From: an uncultured Bacteroidales bacterium
GTDB lineage: Bacteria; Bacteroidota; Bacteroidia; Bacteroidales; F082
Assembly (NCBI GenBank): GCA_947303625.1
Contig: CAMYYV010000007.1
Span: forward strand, 1 to 49,762
DNA length: 49,762 bases
Direction: 5' to 3'
Below, piece by piece: positions 41,401 to 47,936 of this stretch (positions are counted from its first letter, which is position 1; each line of letters starts with the position of its first letter). The notes under the pieces are model-generated. The model saw only the letters and a program-made list of their open reading frames with translations. It ran no database searches and was not told where the DNA came from. A program made the position numbers and the translations under genes.

Positions 41401-41819
41401 CCTATGAGAAGAACGGCGGCACCCACCTTAACGTGGATGGCATCGACGTCGAGCTGACCCTCGAAGACGCCCTGATCTCGACGCAGGACATCCCCGGCTG
41501 GGCCGTCACCACCCAAGACGACCTCACCGTGGCCTTGGACATCACCCTCACCGACGCCCTCGTACAGGAAGGCCTCGCCCGCGAGATCGTCAACCGCGTG
41601 CAGAACCTCCGCAAGACGGGTGGCTTCGAGGTCACTGACCGCATCGTCCTCACCATTGAGAATAACGACAAGACCGATGCTGCCGTGGAGCAGTTCGGCG
41701 AATACATCTGCAACGAGACCCTCGCCACCATCGAAAAGGTCGACACCTTAGAGGGGGTGGAACCTGAAGAACTCGTGGAAGGAATAAACGTGAAATTGAT
41801 GATAAAGAAGAAACAATAA
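38445..41819 (+). CDS. ileS: Isoleucyl-tRNA synthetase
   Basis: 1124 residues, class Ia synthetase of the long bacterial/eukaryotic-like branch. The HIGH-type signature is PGIHHVMAR (about residue 62) and the KMSKS loop is NGNKMSKRLGN (about 670). The CP1 editing domain (TTPWTLPSNTALCVGP, ... EDGTGIVHIAPTFGADD) lies between them. A C-terminal anticodon-binding region and a tail complete the enzyme. It charges tRNA-Ile and hydrolyses mischarged Val-tRNA. A short insertion near residues 609-621 (KKTEDGRLKTEGQT) is encoded by internally repetitive DNA. The gene is separated from the dksA-like gene by a repeat. Confidence 0.96.
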   Translation: MSNNYKEYKQLNLTETADTIRKYWEENDTFQKSLDNRDKANAFVFFEGPPSANGVPGIHHVMARSIKDVVCRYQTLKGKHVVRKAGWDTHGLPVELGVEKKLGITKEDIGKKISVDEYNRACREEVMKYKDLWDDLTRKMGYWVNLDDPYITFTNDYIETLWFLLKDLYNKGLLYKGYTIQPYSPAAGTGLSSHELNMPGCYRDVKDLTCVALFKLKPSQFEQGTDGFNSEIPTFAIAWTTTPWTLPSNTALCVGPNIDYVLLKTTHPYTEEPCQILMAKALVETMFKEAPEVIKEYKGIELIGLEYEQLIPWVNPGEGAFRIIGGDYVTTEDGTGIVHIAPTFGADDKRVAAAAGIPPLQMIDKDGKAQPMVDRTGKFWLIEDLDPDFVKNCMDVEAYHPYAGQFVKNAYDPNKTEKDKSLDVDIVVMLKEEGKLFKSEKHTHNYPHCWRTDKPVLYYPLDSWFIKTTALKDRMIELNKTINWKPEATGSGRFGNWLENLVDWNLSRSRYWGTPLPIWRTEDGREEICIGSVEELRNEIEKSIKAGFMKENPYASEDYTKFDLHRPYIDGVILCSPTGKKMMREPDLIDVWFDSGAMPYAQYHYMGKKTEDGRLKTEGQTLPFPADFIAEGVDQTRGWFFTLHAIATMCFDSVAYKNVISNGLVLDKNGNKMSKRLGNAVDPFGAIQNYGADAVRWYMITNSQPWDNLKFNEEDISEVVNKYFITLFNTYKFFAMYANIDDFRYQEADIALAQRPEIDRWILSELNTLILNVDEAYQSYEPTRAGRAIQSFVDILSNWFVRLSRRRFWKSDDNDDKLSAYQTLYTCLETVAILSSPIAPFFSEQLYRDLNNVTGRNKAESVHLTDFPVADKSYIDKALEERMEAAQVISSMVLSLRKKTNLRVRQPLSKIMIPVKDEAMKTQLEKVSHLIMSETNIKEIEFLSADNNILVKNVKPNFKTLGKKYGKQMKQIQAYFANMSQEEIHAYEKNGGTHLNVDGIDVELTLEDALISTQDIPGWAVTTQDDLTVALDITLTDALVQEGLAREIVNRVQNLRKTGGFEVTDRIVLTIENNDKTDAAVEQFGEYICNETLATIEKVDTLEGVEPEELVEGINVKLMIKKKQ
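40269..40306. repeat. Internally repetitive insertion inside ileS
   Basis: Near-repeats AAGACAGAGGACGG, AAGACTTAAG and AAGACTGAGGGACAG run in frame and encode KTEDGRLKTEGQT just before the conserved PADFIAEGVDQTRGW block. Confidence 0.55.
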
Positions 41820-41821
41820 TA

Positions 41822-41907
41822 AATGCTGAATTAGGAATGCTGAATTTCGCGATGCGACGCTGGGCTTTGCCCTCATTCCGCATTCATCATTCCGCATTCC
41901 GAATTAA
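41822..41907. repeat. Hairpin element of the AATGCGGAAT family (copy 2)
   Basis: Left arm with two AATGCTGAAT words, right arm with ATTCCGCATT words and GGGC-ttt-GCCC at the apex. It fills the gap between ileS and the dksA-like gene. Confidence 0.7.
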
Positions 41908-41919
41908 AAGATATACACT

Positions 41920-42303
41920 ATGGAAAAGAAAGAACCCCAGGTGCGCTACTCCGACGAAGACCTTGAGGAATTCAAGGCCTTGATCCTCGAGAAGCTCGAA
42001 CAGGCGAAAGCCAACCTCGAGACCCTGCAAGCCAACCTCTCGGGTGGAGAGCACAGCACCGACGACACTGCCCCCACCTTCAAAGTGCTTGAAGACGGCT
42101 ATGCCGTGGCACAGAAAGAAGAGAACGCTAAACTCGTGGCACGTCAGGAGAAATACATCCACAACCTCGAGCTTGCCCTGATGCGCATCGAGAACAAGAC
42201 CTACGGCATCTGCTGCGAGACGGGTCGCCTCATCCCTAAGGAGCGCCTGCGCTGCGTGCCCATCACCACCCGTTGCCTCGACGCTAAACTGAAGAAGAAG
42301 TGA
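41920..42303 (+). CDS. TraR/DksA family protein with a non-canonical zinc finger
   Basis: 127 residues: a coiled-coil N-terminus (about 10-95) and a C-terminal DksA-type finger (YGICCETGRLIPKERLRC, then VPITTRC). DksA proteins enter the RNA polymerase secondary channel and, with ppGpp, modulate initiation. The C4 pattern CxxC...CxxC is not kept: the second and fourth canonical Cys are Thr and Ala, and two new Cys appear elsewhere, giving four in unusual positions. Loss of Cys is common in Bacteroidetes members as I recall. The gene overlaps lspA by 4 nt (GTGA), so the two are co-translated. Confidence 0.85.
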   Translation: MEKKEPQVRYSDEDLEEFKALILEKLEQAKANLETLQANLSGGEHSTDDTAPTFKVLEDGYAVAQKEENAKLVARQEKYIHNLELALMRIENKTYGICCETGRLIPKERLRCVPITTRCLDAKLKKK

Positions 42304-42941
42304 AAAAGCAAGGCAGCCACGGCCTGTTATGGTCGTTTGTGGTCATCTTCGTCGTCTTGCTGCTCGACCAAATCCTCAAGATTTGGGTCAAGACGAATAT
42401 GTCTCTCGGTCAGGAGATTCCCGTCCTTGGAGGCTGGTTCAAGCTGCTGTTTGTCGAGAACAACGGCATGGCTTTTGGTTTGTTAGGCAGCGGCGGCTGG
42501 TGGAAGCTGGCGCTCAGCCTCTTCAGGATAGTGGCCATTGTCGCCTTGTTCTGGGTGTTGGTGCGCCTGTCAAAGAAGGAGACCAAATTCGGTGTGCTGT
42601 TCGGCATCGCCCTCATCACCGCAGGAGCCATGGGCAACATTCTTGACAGCTTGTTCTACGGCCGCATCTTCAGCGAGAGCACCTTCACCCAGGTAGCCTC
42701 CCTCTTCCCCGACGGTGGCGGCTATGCTGGCTGGTTGCATGGGCGCGTGGTCGACATGCTATATTTCCCCATCATCGACGTGGCCCGCGAAAACGCCACT
42801 TGGCTGCCCGAGTTCTTCTTTGGCGCTGACGGTCGCTTTATCTTCTTCCGACCCATCTTCAACCTCGCCGATGCCGCCATCACCATCGGGGTATTCTACA
42901 TGCTCCTCTTCCAATGGAAGTGGCTGAAGACGTTGAAATAG
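42300..42941 (+). CDS. lspA: Lipoprotein signal peptidase (signal peptidase II)
   Basis: 213 residues with four membrane helices. The catalytic aspartates are Asp116 in GNILDSLFYG and Asp191 in FNLADAAI; the substrate-binding VENNGMAFG loop is present. It removes signal peptides from prolipoproteins after lipidation, needed by the many lipoproteins in this window. The long loop between the two aspartates (about 125-180) is typical of Bacteroidetes LspA. It starts at a GTG overlapping the end of the dksA-like gene by 4 nt. The pairing dksA-lspA after ileS is a usual arrangement. Confidence 0.93.
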   Translation: MKKQGSHGLLWSFVVIFVVLLLDQILKIWVKTNMSLGQEIPVLGGWFKLLFVENNGMAFGLLGSGGWWKLALSLFRIVAIVALFWVLVRLSKKETKFGVLFGIALITAGAMGNILDSLFYGRIFSESTFTQVASLFPDGGGYAGWLHGRVVDMLYFPIIDVARENATWLPEFFFGADGRFIFFRPIFNLADAAITIGVFYMLLFQWKWLKTLK

Positions 42942-42999
42942 ACACTTTTCTTTTGCATTTCTTTTGTTTTTTTGAATTTCGACTCTTCAATAAGGATAG

Positions 43000-43089
43000 A
43001 TCAATAATGACACATTCTCCATGTTCGTCGCTCACGACATAACAACAAGTCTGGCAAGGGTTGAATATCCATTTTTGTACTTTCATCAT
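43000..43089 (-). pseudogene. N-terminal remnant of an MBL-fold metallo-hydrolase gene
   Basis: The first 30 codons of the 69-aa track ORF (KVQKWIFNPCQTCCYVVSDE then HGECVIID) match the opening of Bacteroidetes MBL-fold hydrolases, which usually begins like KxFxFNPFQxNTYVLxDETGECVIIDPG. After IID the match stops and the frame continues into basic low-complexity sequence that runs into lspA. The metal-binding HxHxDH block and the remaining ~170 residues are absent. I read it as a gene start left after deletion of the rest. It is based on pattern memory only. Confidence 0.6.
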
Positions 43090-43123
43090 GGTGAAGTGGA
43101 GGGACTATTGAATTGCAGTATTA

Positions 43124-44476
43124 TTACTTTTTGGTTTTCCTCATGGCCGCCTCAATCTCTTCAACTTCCACAGGAAGATCCTTGAACAGATTGATGGGTT
43201 TGCCTTTGGTGATGAGCAGATCGTTTTCAATTCGAATGCCGATGTTCTCTTCGGGGATGTAGATGCCAGGCTCAAGCGTGAGTATCATGCCAGGCTCGAA
43301 TGGGATGAAGGCATCCAGGTTGTCGTGCGTATCAAGGCCAATATGGTGCACCACACCGTGCGGAAGAAATTTCTTGACAAGCGGATGGTCGGGGTCCTGG
43401 TTCTTGACATCTTCGGCGGTAAACAGCCCCAACCCAATCATTTCCTGTTCCATCAACCGGCGAGTGGCCGCATTGATGTCGTTGATGGTATTGCCTGGGA
43501 CATAGAGTTCCTCCACCTTCTTCATCACGCGCAAGACAGCCTCGTAGCACTCGCGCTGGCGTGGCGTGAACTTACCGTTGATAGGAATGGTGCGGCTCAA
43601 GTCGGAAGAGTAGTTCTTGTATTCACAGCCCACATCAAAAAGAAGCAAGTCACCGTCTTTGAGCTGTGCCTGGTTCTTGGAGTAATGCAGGCTACAGGCG
43701 TTTTTGCCCGAAGCGATGATGGGCGCAAAGGCGTTTCCGTTGGCATTGTTGTACTTGAAGATGTATTCCAACTCAGCCTGCATCTGGTACTCGTACAAGC
43801 CTGGCTTCACAGTGGCCATGCAATGGCGAAAGGCCTCTGCGGTGATGTTGCAAGCATGTCGAGTGATCTCTATCTCCTCTTCCGACTTCACCAAACGCAT
43901 AGCGTTTAGAATAGGAGCGGTACGACCATAATGGTGCAAGGGATAACGCTCTTTGATGTCCTTGTTGAACCGCTGCTGTATGGTCTCCACGTGGCATTCG
44001 TAATAGGGATACTCATAGGTGTTGAGGTAAATGGTCTCGCAATAGCCCGAATAGGCCATGGCGTCAAGGATGGAATAGAGCGCCTCACTGCCCATCACGG
44101 TTTTGATGCCTGAGATGGCAGTAGCGCCTTCATTATCCAACATCGCGCCTTCATAAATGGCCTTTCTCTCATTGTAAGGCTCGATGAAAAGGATTTCGCG
44201 GCTGCTTTCGTCGGGAAAATCGGGGGCGATGAGCAGGTAGGCGTTCTCCACTTCGATGCCGGTCAGATAGTAGAAGTCTGACTGCTGTCGGAAGGGATAA
44301 AACTCATCGCCATTGCGCGGCATCGACTCGTTGGCCGTGAAGAGGGCGATAGACTTCGGCGGCAACTGTGCCGCAAGGTTGGCGCGATTACGGCTGAACA
44401 TTTGATTTGAGGTTTGTGCTGATGTTGTCATGCAAGTCATAACAATTATTGTATAGATGAGACATATTCTTTTCAT
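43124..44476 (-). CDS. pepP: Exported aminopeptidase P (Xaa-Pro aminopeptidase), M24 family
   Basis: The ATG at 44476 is used, giving 450 residues with a signal peptide (MKRICLIYTIIVMTCMTTSAQ); the track start is a TTG. It has an N-terminal AMP_N domain (about 25-160, FYPFRQQSDFYYLTGIE) and a C-terminal pita-bread domain with the five metal ligands: FDVGCEYKNYSSDLSRT (two Asp), HHIGLDTHD (His), LTLEPGIYIPEEN (Glu) and IGIRIENDLL (Glu). It removes the N-terminal residue of peptides with Pro in position 2. Export to the periplasm fits peptide use by asaccharolytic or mixed Bacteroidales. It lies 19 nt downstream of a small membrane protein gene. Confidence 0.9.
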   Translation of the reverse strand: MKRICLIYTIIVMTCMTTSAQTSNQMFSRNRANLAAQLPPKSIALFTANESMPRNGDEFYPFRQQSDFYYLTGIEVENAYLLIAPDFPDESSREILFIEPYNERKAIYEGAMLDNEGATAISGIKTVMGSEALYSILDAMAYSGYCETIYLNTYEYPYYECHVETIQQRFNKDIKERYPLHHYGRTAPILNAMRLVKSEEEIEITRHACNITAEAFRHCMATVKPGLYEYQMQAELEYIFKYNNANGNAFAPIIASGKNACSLHYSKNQAQLKDGDLLLFDVGCEYKNYSSDLSRTIPINGKFTPRQRECYEAVLRVMKKVEELYVPGNTINDINAATRRLMEQEMIGLGLFTAEDVKNQDPDHPLVKKFLPHGVVHHIGLDTHDNLDAFIPFEPGMILTLEPGIYIPEENIGIRIENDLLITKGKPINLFKDLPVEVEEIEAAMRKTKK

Positions 44477-44495
44477 TGCTGTAGTATTTAAGTGA

Positions 44496-45044
44496 TTATT
44501 CAAGGGCCTGGATTAAATCATTACGCAAACAGTGACTCTCTAAGTCTTTTAGGACAACCAGGATAGCATTCAAGGTTTCCGTCTGCTGTGTTTGGGACGC
44601 AGGCACCGAGATTTGCAGTTGCATTGTATTATGTACTTTGTAGTTGATATTGATGTAAAAGCCTCTATGGTCATCACAGCCAAACAAAATACGATCCTTG
44701 ATTTCGTCTTTTGACATAGCAAGCCTCTCTTGGAGATTGTCTTCTATGACAAGATAGGGCGAGTTGTGATAGCATAAAACAGAGACCGTCTTCGACAACT
44801 TGTAACTAAACCCCTTCTCGGAAGTCACGATATCGTTAAGCATGGCCTCGTTGTTCATGGCTTTGACAATCTTAAAGAATCTCTTCCTTGCTTCAATGAC
44901 GGAACTATCTGGAGTCCAGGTATTTGCCAGATTATAATTCACCTGAGACAATCTATTGAGATCCTGCTTTTTTTGCTGATGATGGTATACCGCCTCGCCT
45001 ATTAAGCCTGGCACCACAAATGATAATACTGTTGATAATAACAT
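44496..45044 (-). CDS. Unknown protein with N-terminal hydrophobic segment
   Basis: 182 residues. A short N-terminal hydrophobic stretch (MLLSTVLSFVVPGLIGEAVY) may be an anchor or a signal. The rest is mixed alpha/beta with no recognised motif. Two Cys pairs are not arranged as a metal site. It precedes the exported aminopeptidase by 19 nt, so the two are probably co-transcribed. The nearest -7 element (TATTTTTG, 45164-45171) lies about 120 nt upstream of the ATG. Confidence 0.65.
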   Translation of the reverse strand: MLLSTVLSFVVPGLIGEAVYHHQQKKQDLNRLSQVNYNLANTWTPDSSVIEARKRFFKIVKAMNNEAMLNDIVTSEKGFSYKLSKTVSVLCYHNSPYLVIEDNLQERLAMSKDEIKDRILFGCDDHRGFYININYKVHNTMQLQISVPASQTQQTETLNAILVVLKDLESHCLRNDLIQALE

Positions 45045-45163
45045 GGCGTGTGTGTTTTATTGGGTTCGTTTACTCTGAATACGGAAAAACAAATACGTAT
45101 CTATCACTTGTCGAGAATAATTTTCATCAGTTGCTTTGTCAGTTGGTTTTGTTAGTAATACTG

Positions 45164-45171
45164 CAAAAATA
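45164..45171 (-). promoter_or_regulatory. Possible -7 element for the unknown gene - pepP run
   Basis: TATTTTTG on the minus strand, 119 nt before the ATG at 45044, which would leave a long leader. A plus-strand TATCTTTG also occurs at 45197-45204. The gap 45045-45266 contains no gene I can support. Confidence 0.35.
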
Positions 45172-45222
45172 GTAATTATCAACAATAATGAAAATGTATC
45201 TTTGGTTTTTCGCATCATGAAC

Positions 45223-45254
45223 CTTGTTGGGCAAGATTTCTCTCGCCCAACAAG
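45223..45254 (-). terminator. Hairpin after the truncated remnant
   Basis: Perfect 10-bp stem CTTGTTGGGC / GCCCAACAAG with a 12-nt loop, 12 nt after the minus-strand stop codon at 45267. It lacks a T-run. Confidence 0.4.
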
Positions 45255-45266
45255 GCAGGTTTGTAG

Positions 45267-45385
45267 TCATTCCAATAGGCTCACTTCCGTTACGATATTA
45301 CGTGTGAGCGTGACGATGTCCAGCATCTCTTCGAGGCAGCACCATTCGTAGACACTATGTGCGGCCAGCACAAACCACGAGAATG
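45267..45385 (-). pseudogene. C-terminal remnant of a host-type gene (possibly a metallopeptidase)
   Basis: About 40 codons with host-like base composition read LAAHSVYEWCCLEEMLDIV then TLTRNIVTEVSLLE and stop. The AHSxxEWxxxEEMLxxV... pattern resembles the C-termini of M18/M20/M42-type aminopeptidases, but it is too short to assign. Its coding strand runs into AT-rich DNA of a different gene at about 45386, where the match to host composition ends. A hairpin follows its stop. An alternative reading is a 45-residue small membrane protein starting at an ATG at 45404. Confidence 0.4.
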
Positions 45386-45386
45386 A

Positions 45387-46727
45387 GGTAACCAAAAACA
45401 ACATTACAAATACAATGAAAAAGGATTAACTACCGAAATAAGTTATGATTACATCTTCGATGGTCATGAATCCCGTGCCGCCAGTGTAGAAACATGTAAA
45501 TATGATTATAACGATTTTGGGGAATTGCTAGAAGAATCATATTATAACAAACAAGGAAATCTGGTGTGGAATCCGATAACTAGTATATGTAGAAAAGAGT
45601 ATCAATATGATGGCCATAGAAATGTAATTTCCGAGAAGTACTATTCTCCAAAAGGTGATCTTACTGTGCATGCTGGTTGGGCAATTATCAAGAGGAAATA
45701 TGATGAACAATCTAGAGTAACTGAAATTCGTTATTTTGACGAAAAAGAACAACCTCAAGGTGGTCAATTCCAATTTCCTATTGAAAAATATAAGTATGAT
45801 ATAGATTTTATGAAAGTGTCCTTTTATTTGGATGATTCTACTTTGGTCACGCATATAAATATTTTCTATGAGAAAGGGAATATCAAGAAAATGACATTTA
45901 CTGATAAAAATGACAAGTTGAACATGAAGTTAATACAAGGAATAAATGAATGTCCATGTGCGATTGTACTTTATGAATACGATGAAAAGGAGCTTAAAAC
46001 AAAAATGGCTTTTTATGATGATAAAGGTGAACTCTATGACACAGAGGCTGGTTGTGCCTATAGGGAATATAAGTATAATAAAAGAGGCCAGATGACGGTA
46101 TTGGAATCCTTTGATAAATTGGGCAATCTGTCAAATGAACTTCCAAGCAATTCTGCAATGGTTATTCGAGATTACGATATTTATGGTAATTTGATAGAAC
46201 AATCTTATTATGATAAATACGGAAATTTAGCAAATACCCCTTGGACATGGAGCAGAATGCTTAGAGAATGGGACGATCGAGGACGTTTGATAAAAGATGT
46301 TTATATTAGGCCTGATGGAACAATGGATGAGGCTCCCCAGCATGACGACGGAACGGTATCTTATTATAGGAATGACAATCAAGAATTACCTTATCAAGAC
46401 AGGTATCTTGTTATACTTAGTGTTGAGTCATATGGGCAAATGTATGAGGCTGGTTTTAGAGGCGTATATGTGATACTTGAATGGAATGATTGGGATGCAT
46501 ATGGAAGTTTAGAAGAGTTTCAAGATGCTTTTATGGAAAGTAGGGGAAAAGAAAAACATCTTGTACTATTGCCAGTTGGTGACAAAATTGGCGAAAAAGA
46601 TATAATAGAGTATACTTTTAGTGATAAATCATTGAATGCACGAATCATGGATAGTGACGATGGAACTGGAGAGAATCGTAGAATTACATTGGAGAAATAC
46701 GAAGAATGGAAATATGAAAATAGATGA
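45387..46727 (+). pseudogene. 5'-truncated AT-rich gene: YD/RHS-like repeats with PDZ-like C-terminus
   Basis: The frame is open from 45387 (after a TGA at 45384) with no ATG, GTG or TTG until a TTG at 45525, although residues before it (YKYNEKGLTTEISYDYIF) clearly belong to the repeat. The protein is a series of YxYDxxGNLxExxYYDxxG units, as in YD/RHS-type proteins, and ends in a segment that looks like a PDZ domain (SYGQMYEAGFRGVYVILEWN ... LVLLPVG). Base composition is far more AT-rich than the rest. I read it as the 3' part of a foreign gene whose start was lost. It could still be expressed from the TTG. Confidence 0.6.
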
Positions 46728-46870
46728 ATGTGGTTAACGCATAGTTACTGAAATAAGTTTATTCATAGAAAGTATTGTCATAAAAGTGTTATAGAAAAGC
46801 CTTTTGATCTATACGATTTTACAAAGAGCAACATACACAAAATTCTTTAAAAACAAACGTTTGCTACTCA

Positions 46871-46901
46871 AAGAAAAAATCCCGCCATCGCTGACGGGAT
46901 T
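46871..46901 (-). terminator. Intrinsic terminator of the 276-aa membrane protein gene
   Basis: Minus strand AATCCCG-tcagcgatgg-CGGGATT followed by TTTTCTT. Its stem and part of the loop match the terminator at 47822-47859. The rest of the gap 46728-46948 is AT-rich and without a gene. Confidence 0.7.
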
Positions 46902-46948
46902 ATTCGTAGTTTTCGCTATAAATACGTAACTGCTGTGTTACCACACAA

Positions 46949-47779
46949 TCATTGCATCCAATCCTTGAAATCAGGCAGGCCGTCTGTGTCGATGGGAGGG
47001 GTGTGGAACGTATTCTGGTCCGGTGCGGGCTGACTGGTACCTTCTTTCTTATTACTCTCTTCAATAAAGTTTTTCACCTCCTCTTCAGTCACTCCCATCA
47101 ATTCCATGTTTTTGGAATTCTCCCAACGGAGATATGCCGCCAGATAGTGATAATACTCCGCCTGAATGTGAATATGGGTAAGTAAGTCACGGTATTCCTT
47201 GTCGCGTAATACTTTGGATACAATGGTGTTGCCTGGGTAGGCATCAGGGTCCTGCAACAAGCGTTGTCTAATGCGGTCGGATGTGTTATAGAACTCATTG
47301 TATATCTCTTCCATGCTGTTCATGGCGGCGAAACAGTTACCTACATTCTCAATGAACTCGAAGTTGCCAAGATTCTTCCACGTATCAATCGAGTTGGAGA
47401 ATATGCTTTCTGTTGTTTTGTCGTGACTCAGATTTTGAAACGCAGTAACATTATTGACACCAAACAAGAGCATCTGAAAATCCATATGGTCAAGCGAGTC
47501 TTGGGGAATAGCGAGCAGATAGGTGGCCAAGGTGTCGTTCCATTTCATGTAATCGGCATTTTGGTCCAACTGTTGAGCGAAACTCTCAATGTTACCCATC
47601 ACCATCATAGCAGTCATCTTGCGGTCTTTGGCCTTGCGGTGCTGCTGGATAAGGGCAGTAGTGCCAAAGGTGAGAATGATTGAGATACTGGTGCCAAGGA
47701 TGGTGCGAAGCATGTTCTTCCAGAACTTCTTGCTCTCTCCTACGGTCTGAGCATTGGGGATGCTGGGCAGATCTTCCAT
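46949..47779 (-). CDS. Unknown membrane-anchored protein
   Basis: 276 residues. A basic N-terminus leads to one transmembrane helix (about residues 24-44, LRTILGTSISIILTFGTTAL), then a mostly helical domain with acidic and aromatic residues, and a Pro-rich C-terminus ending in DTDGLPDFKDWMQ. The layout recalls small Bacteroidetes proteins with an N-terminal helix and a helical periplasmic domain (DUF6090-like), but no signature is clear. It lies between two related terminators and has no recognisable -7 element, so it appears to be a separate unit. Confidence 0.7.
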   Translation of the reverse strand: MEDLPSIPNAQTVGESKKFWKNMLRTILGTSISIILTFGTTALIQQHRKAKDRKMTAMMVMGNIESFAQQLDQNADYMKWNDTLATYLLAIPQDSLDHMDFQMLLFGVNNVTAFQNLSHDKTTESIFSNSIDTWKNLGNFEFIENVGNCFAAMNSMEEIYNEFYNTSDRIRQRLLQDPDAYPGNTIVSKVLRDKEYRDLLTHIHIQAEYYHYLAAYLRWENSKNMELMGVTEEEVKNFIEESNKKEGTSQPAPDQNTFHTPPIDTDGLPDFKDWMQ

Positions 47780-47821
47780 ATTCGGTTTTTTGTTTTATTA
47801 TTATTATTTATACGATATCAA

Positions 47822-47859
47822 AACGAGAAATCCCGCCTTTGTTGACGGGATTTCTCGTT
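47822..47859 (-). terminator. Intrinsic terminator of the methylmalonyl-CoA mutase transcript
   Basis: Perfect 14-bp stem AACGAGAAATCCCG / CGGGATTTCTCGTT with a 10-nt loop. On the minus strand the right arm runs into TTTT. The inner part repeats the terminator at 46871. Confidence 0.75.
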
Positions 47860-47933
47860 GTAGGGCTGTCGTACCACGGCAGCCGCTGTCCACGAAACGA
47901 TTACAGCGGCTGCCACAATGTGACAGCCCTACA
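47859..47933. repeat. Long palindromic element, family TGTAGGG-TGTC (copy 2)
   Basis: 75-bp imperfect palindrome, the inverse orientation of the copy at 6768-6835. The same arms (TGTAGGGCTGTC, GGCAGCCGCTGT) and the same unpaired 8-nt blocks are kept. It lies 3 nt after the mutase stop codon. Confidence 0.85.
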
Positions 47934-47936
47934 ATA

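Noticed and set aside
45136-45351. 71-residue plus-strand ORF
   Set aside because: It crosses the hairpin and the antisense of the gene remnant, and shows no protein-like pattern.
45267-45404. 45-residue minus-strand small membrane protein
   Set aside because: The hydrophobic start is encoded by the antisense of the AT-rich foreign gene, while the rest has host composition; a gene remnant fits better, although a small protein is not excluded.
47822-47933. Cobalamin riboswitch next to methylmalonyl-CoA mutase
   Set aside because: This side is the 3' end of the mutase gene; the sequence is a palindrome plus terminator with no B12-box. Its 5' leader lies outside the window.
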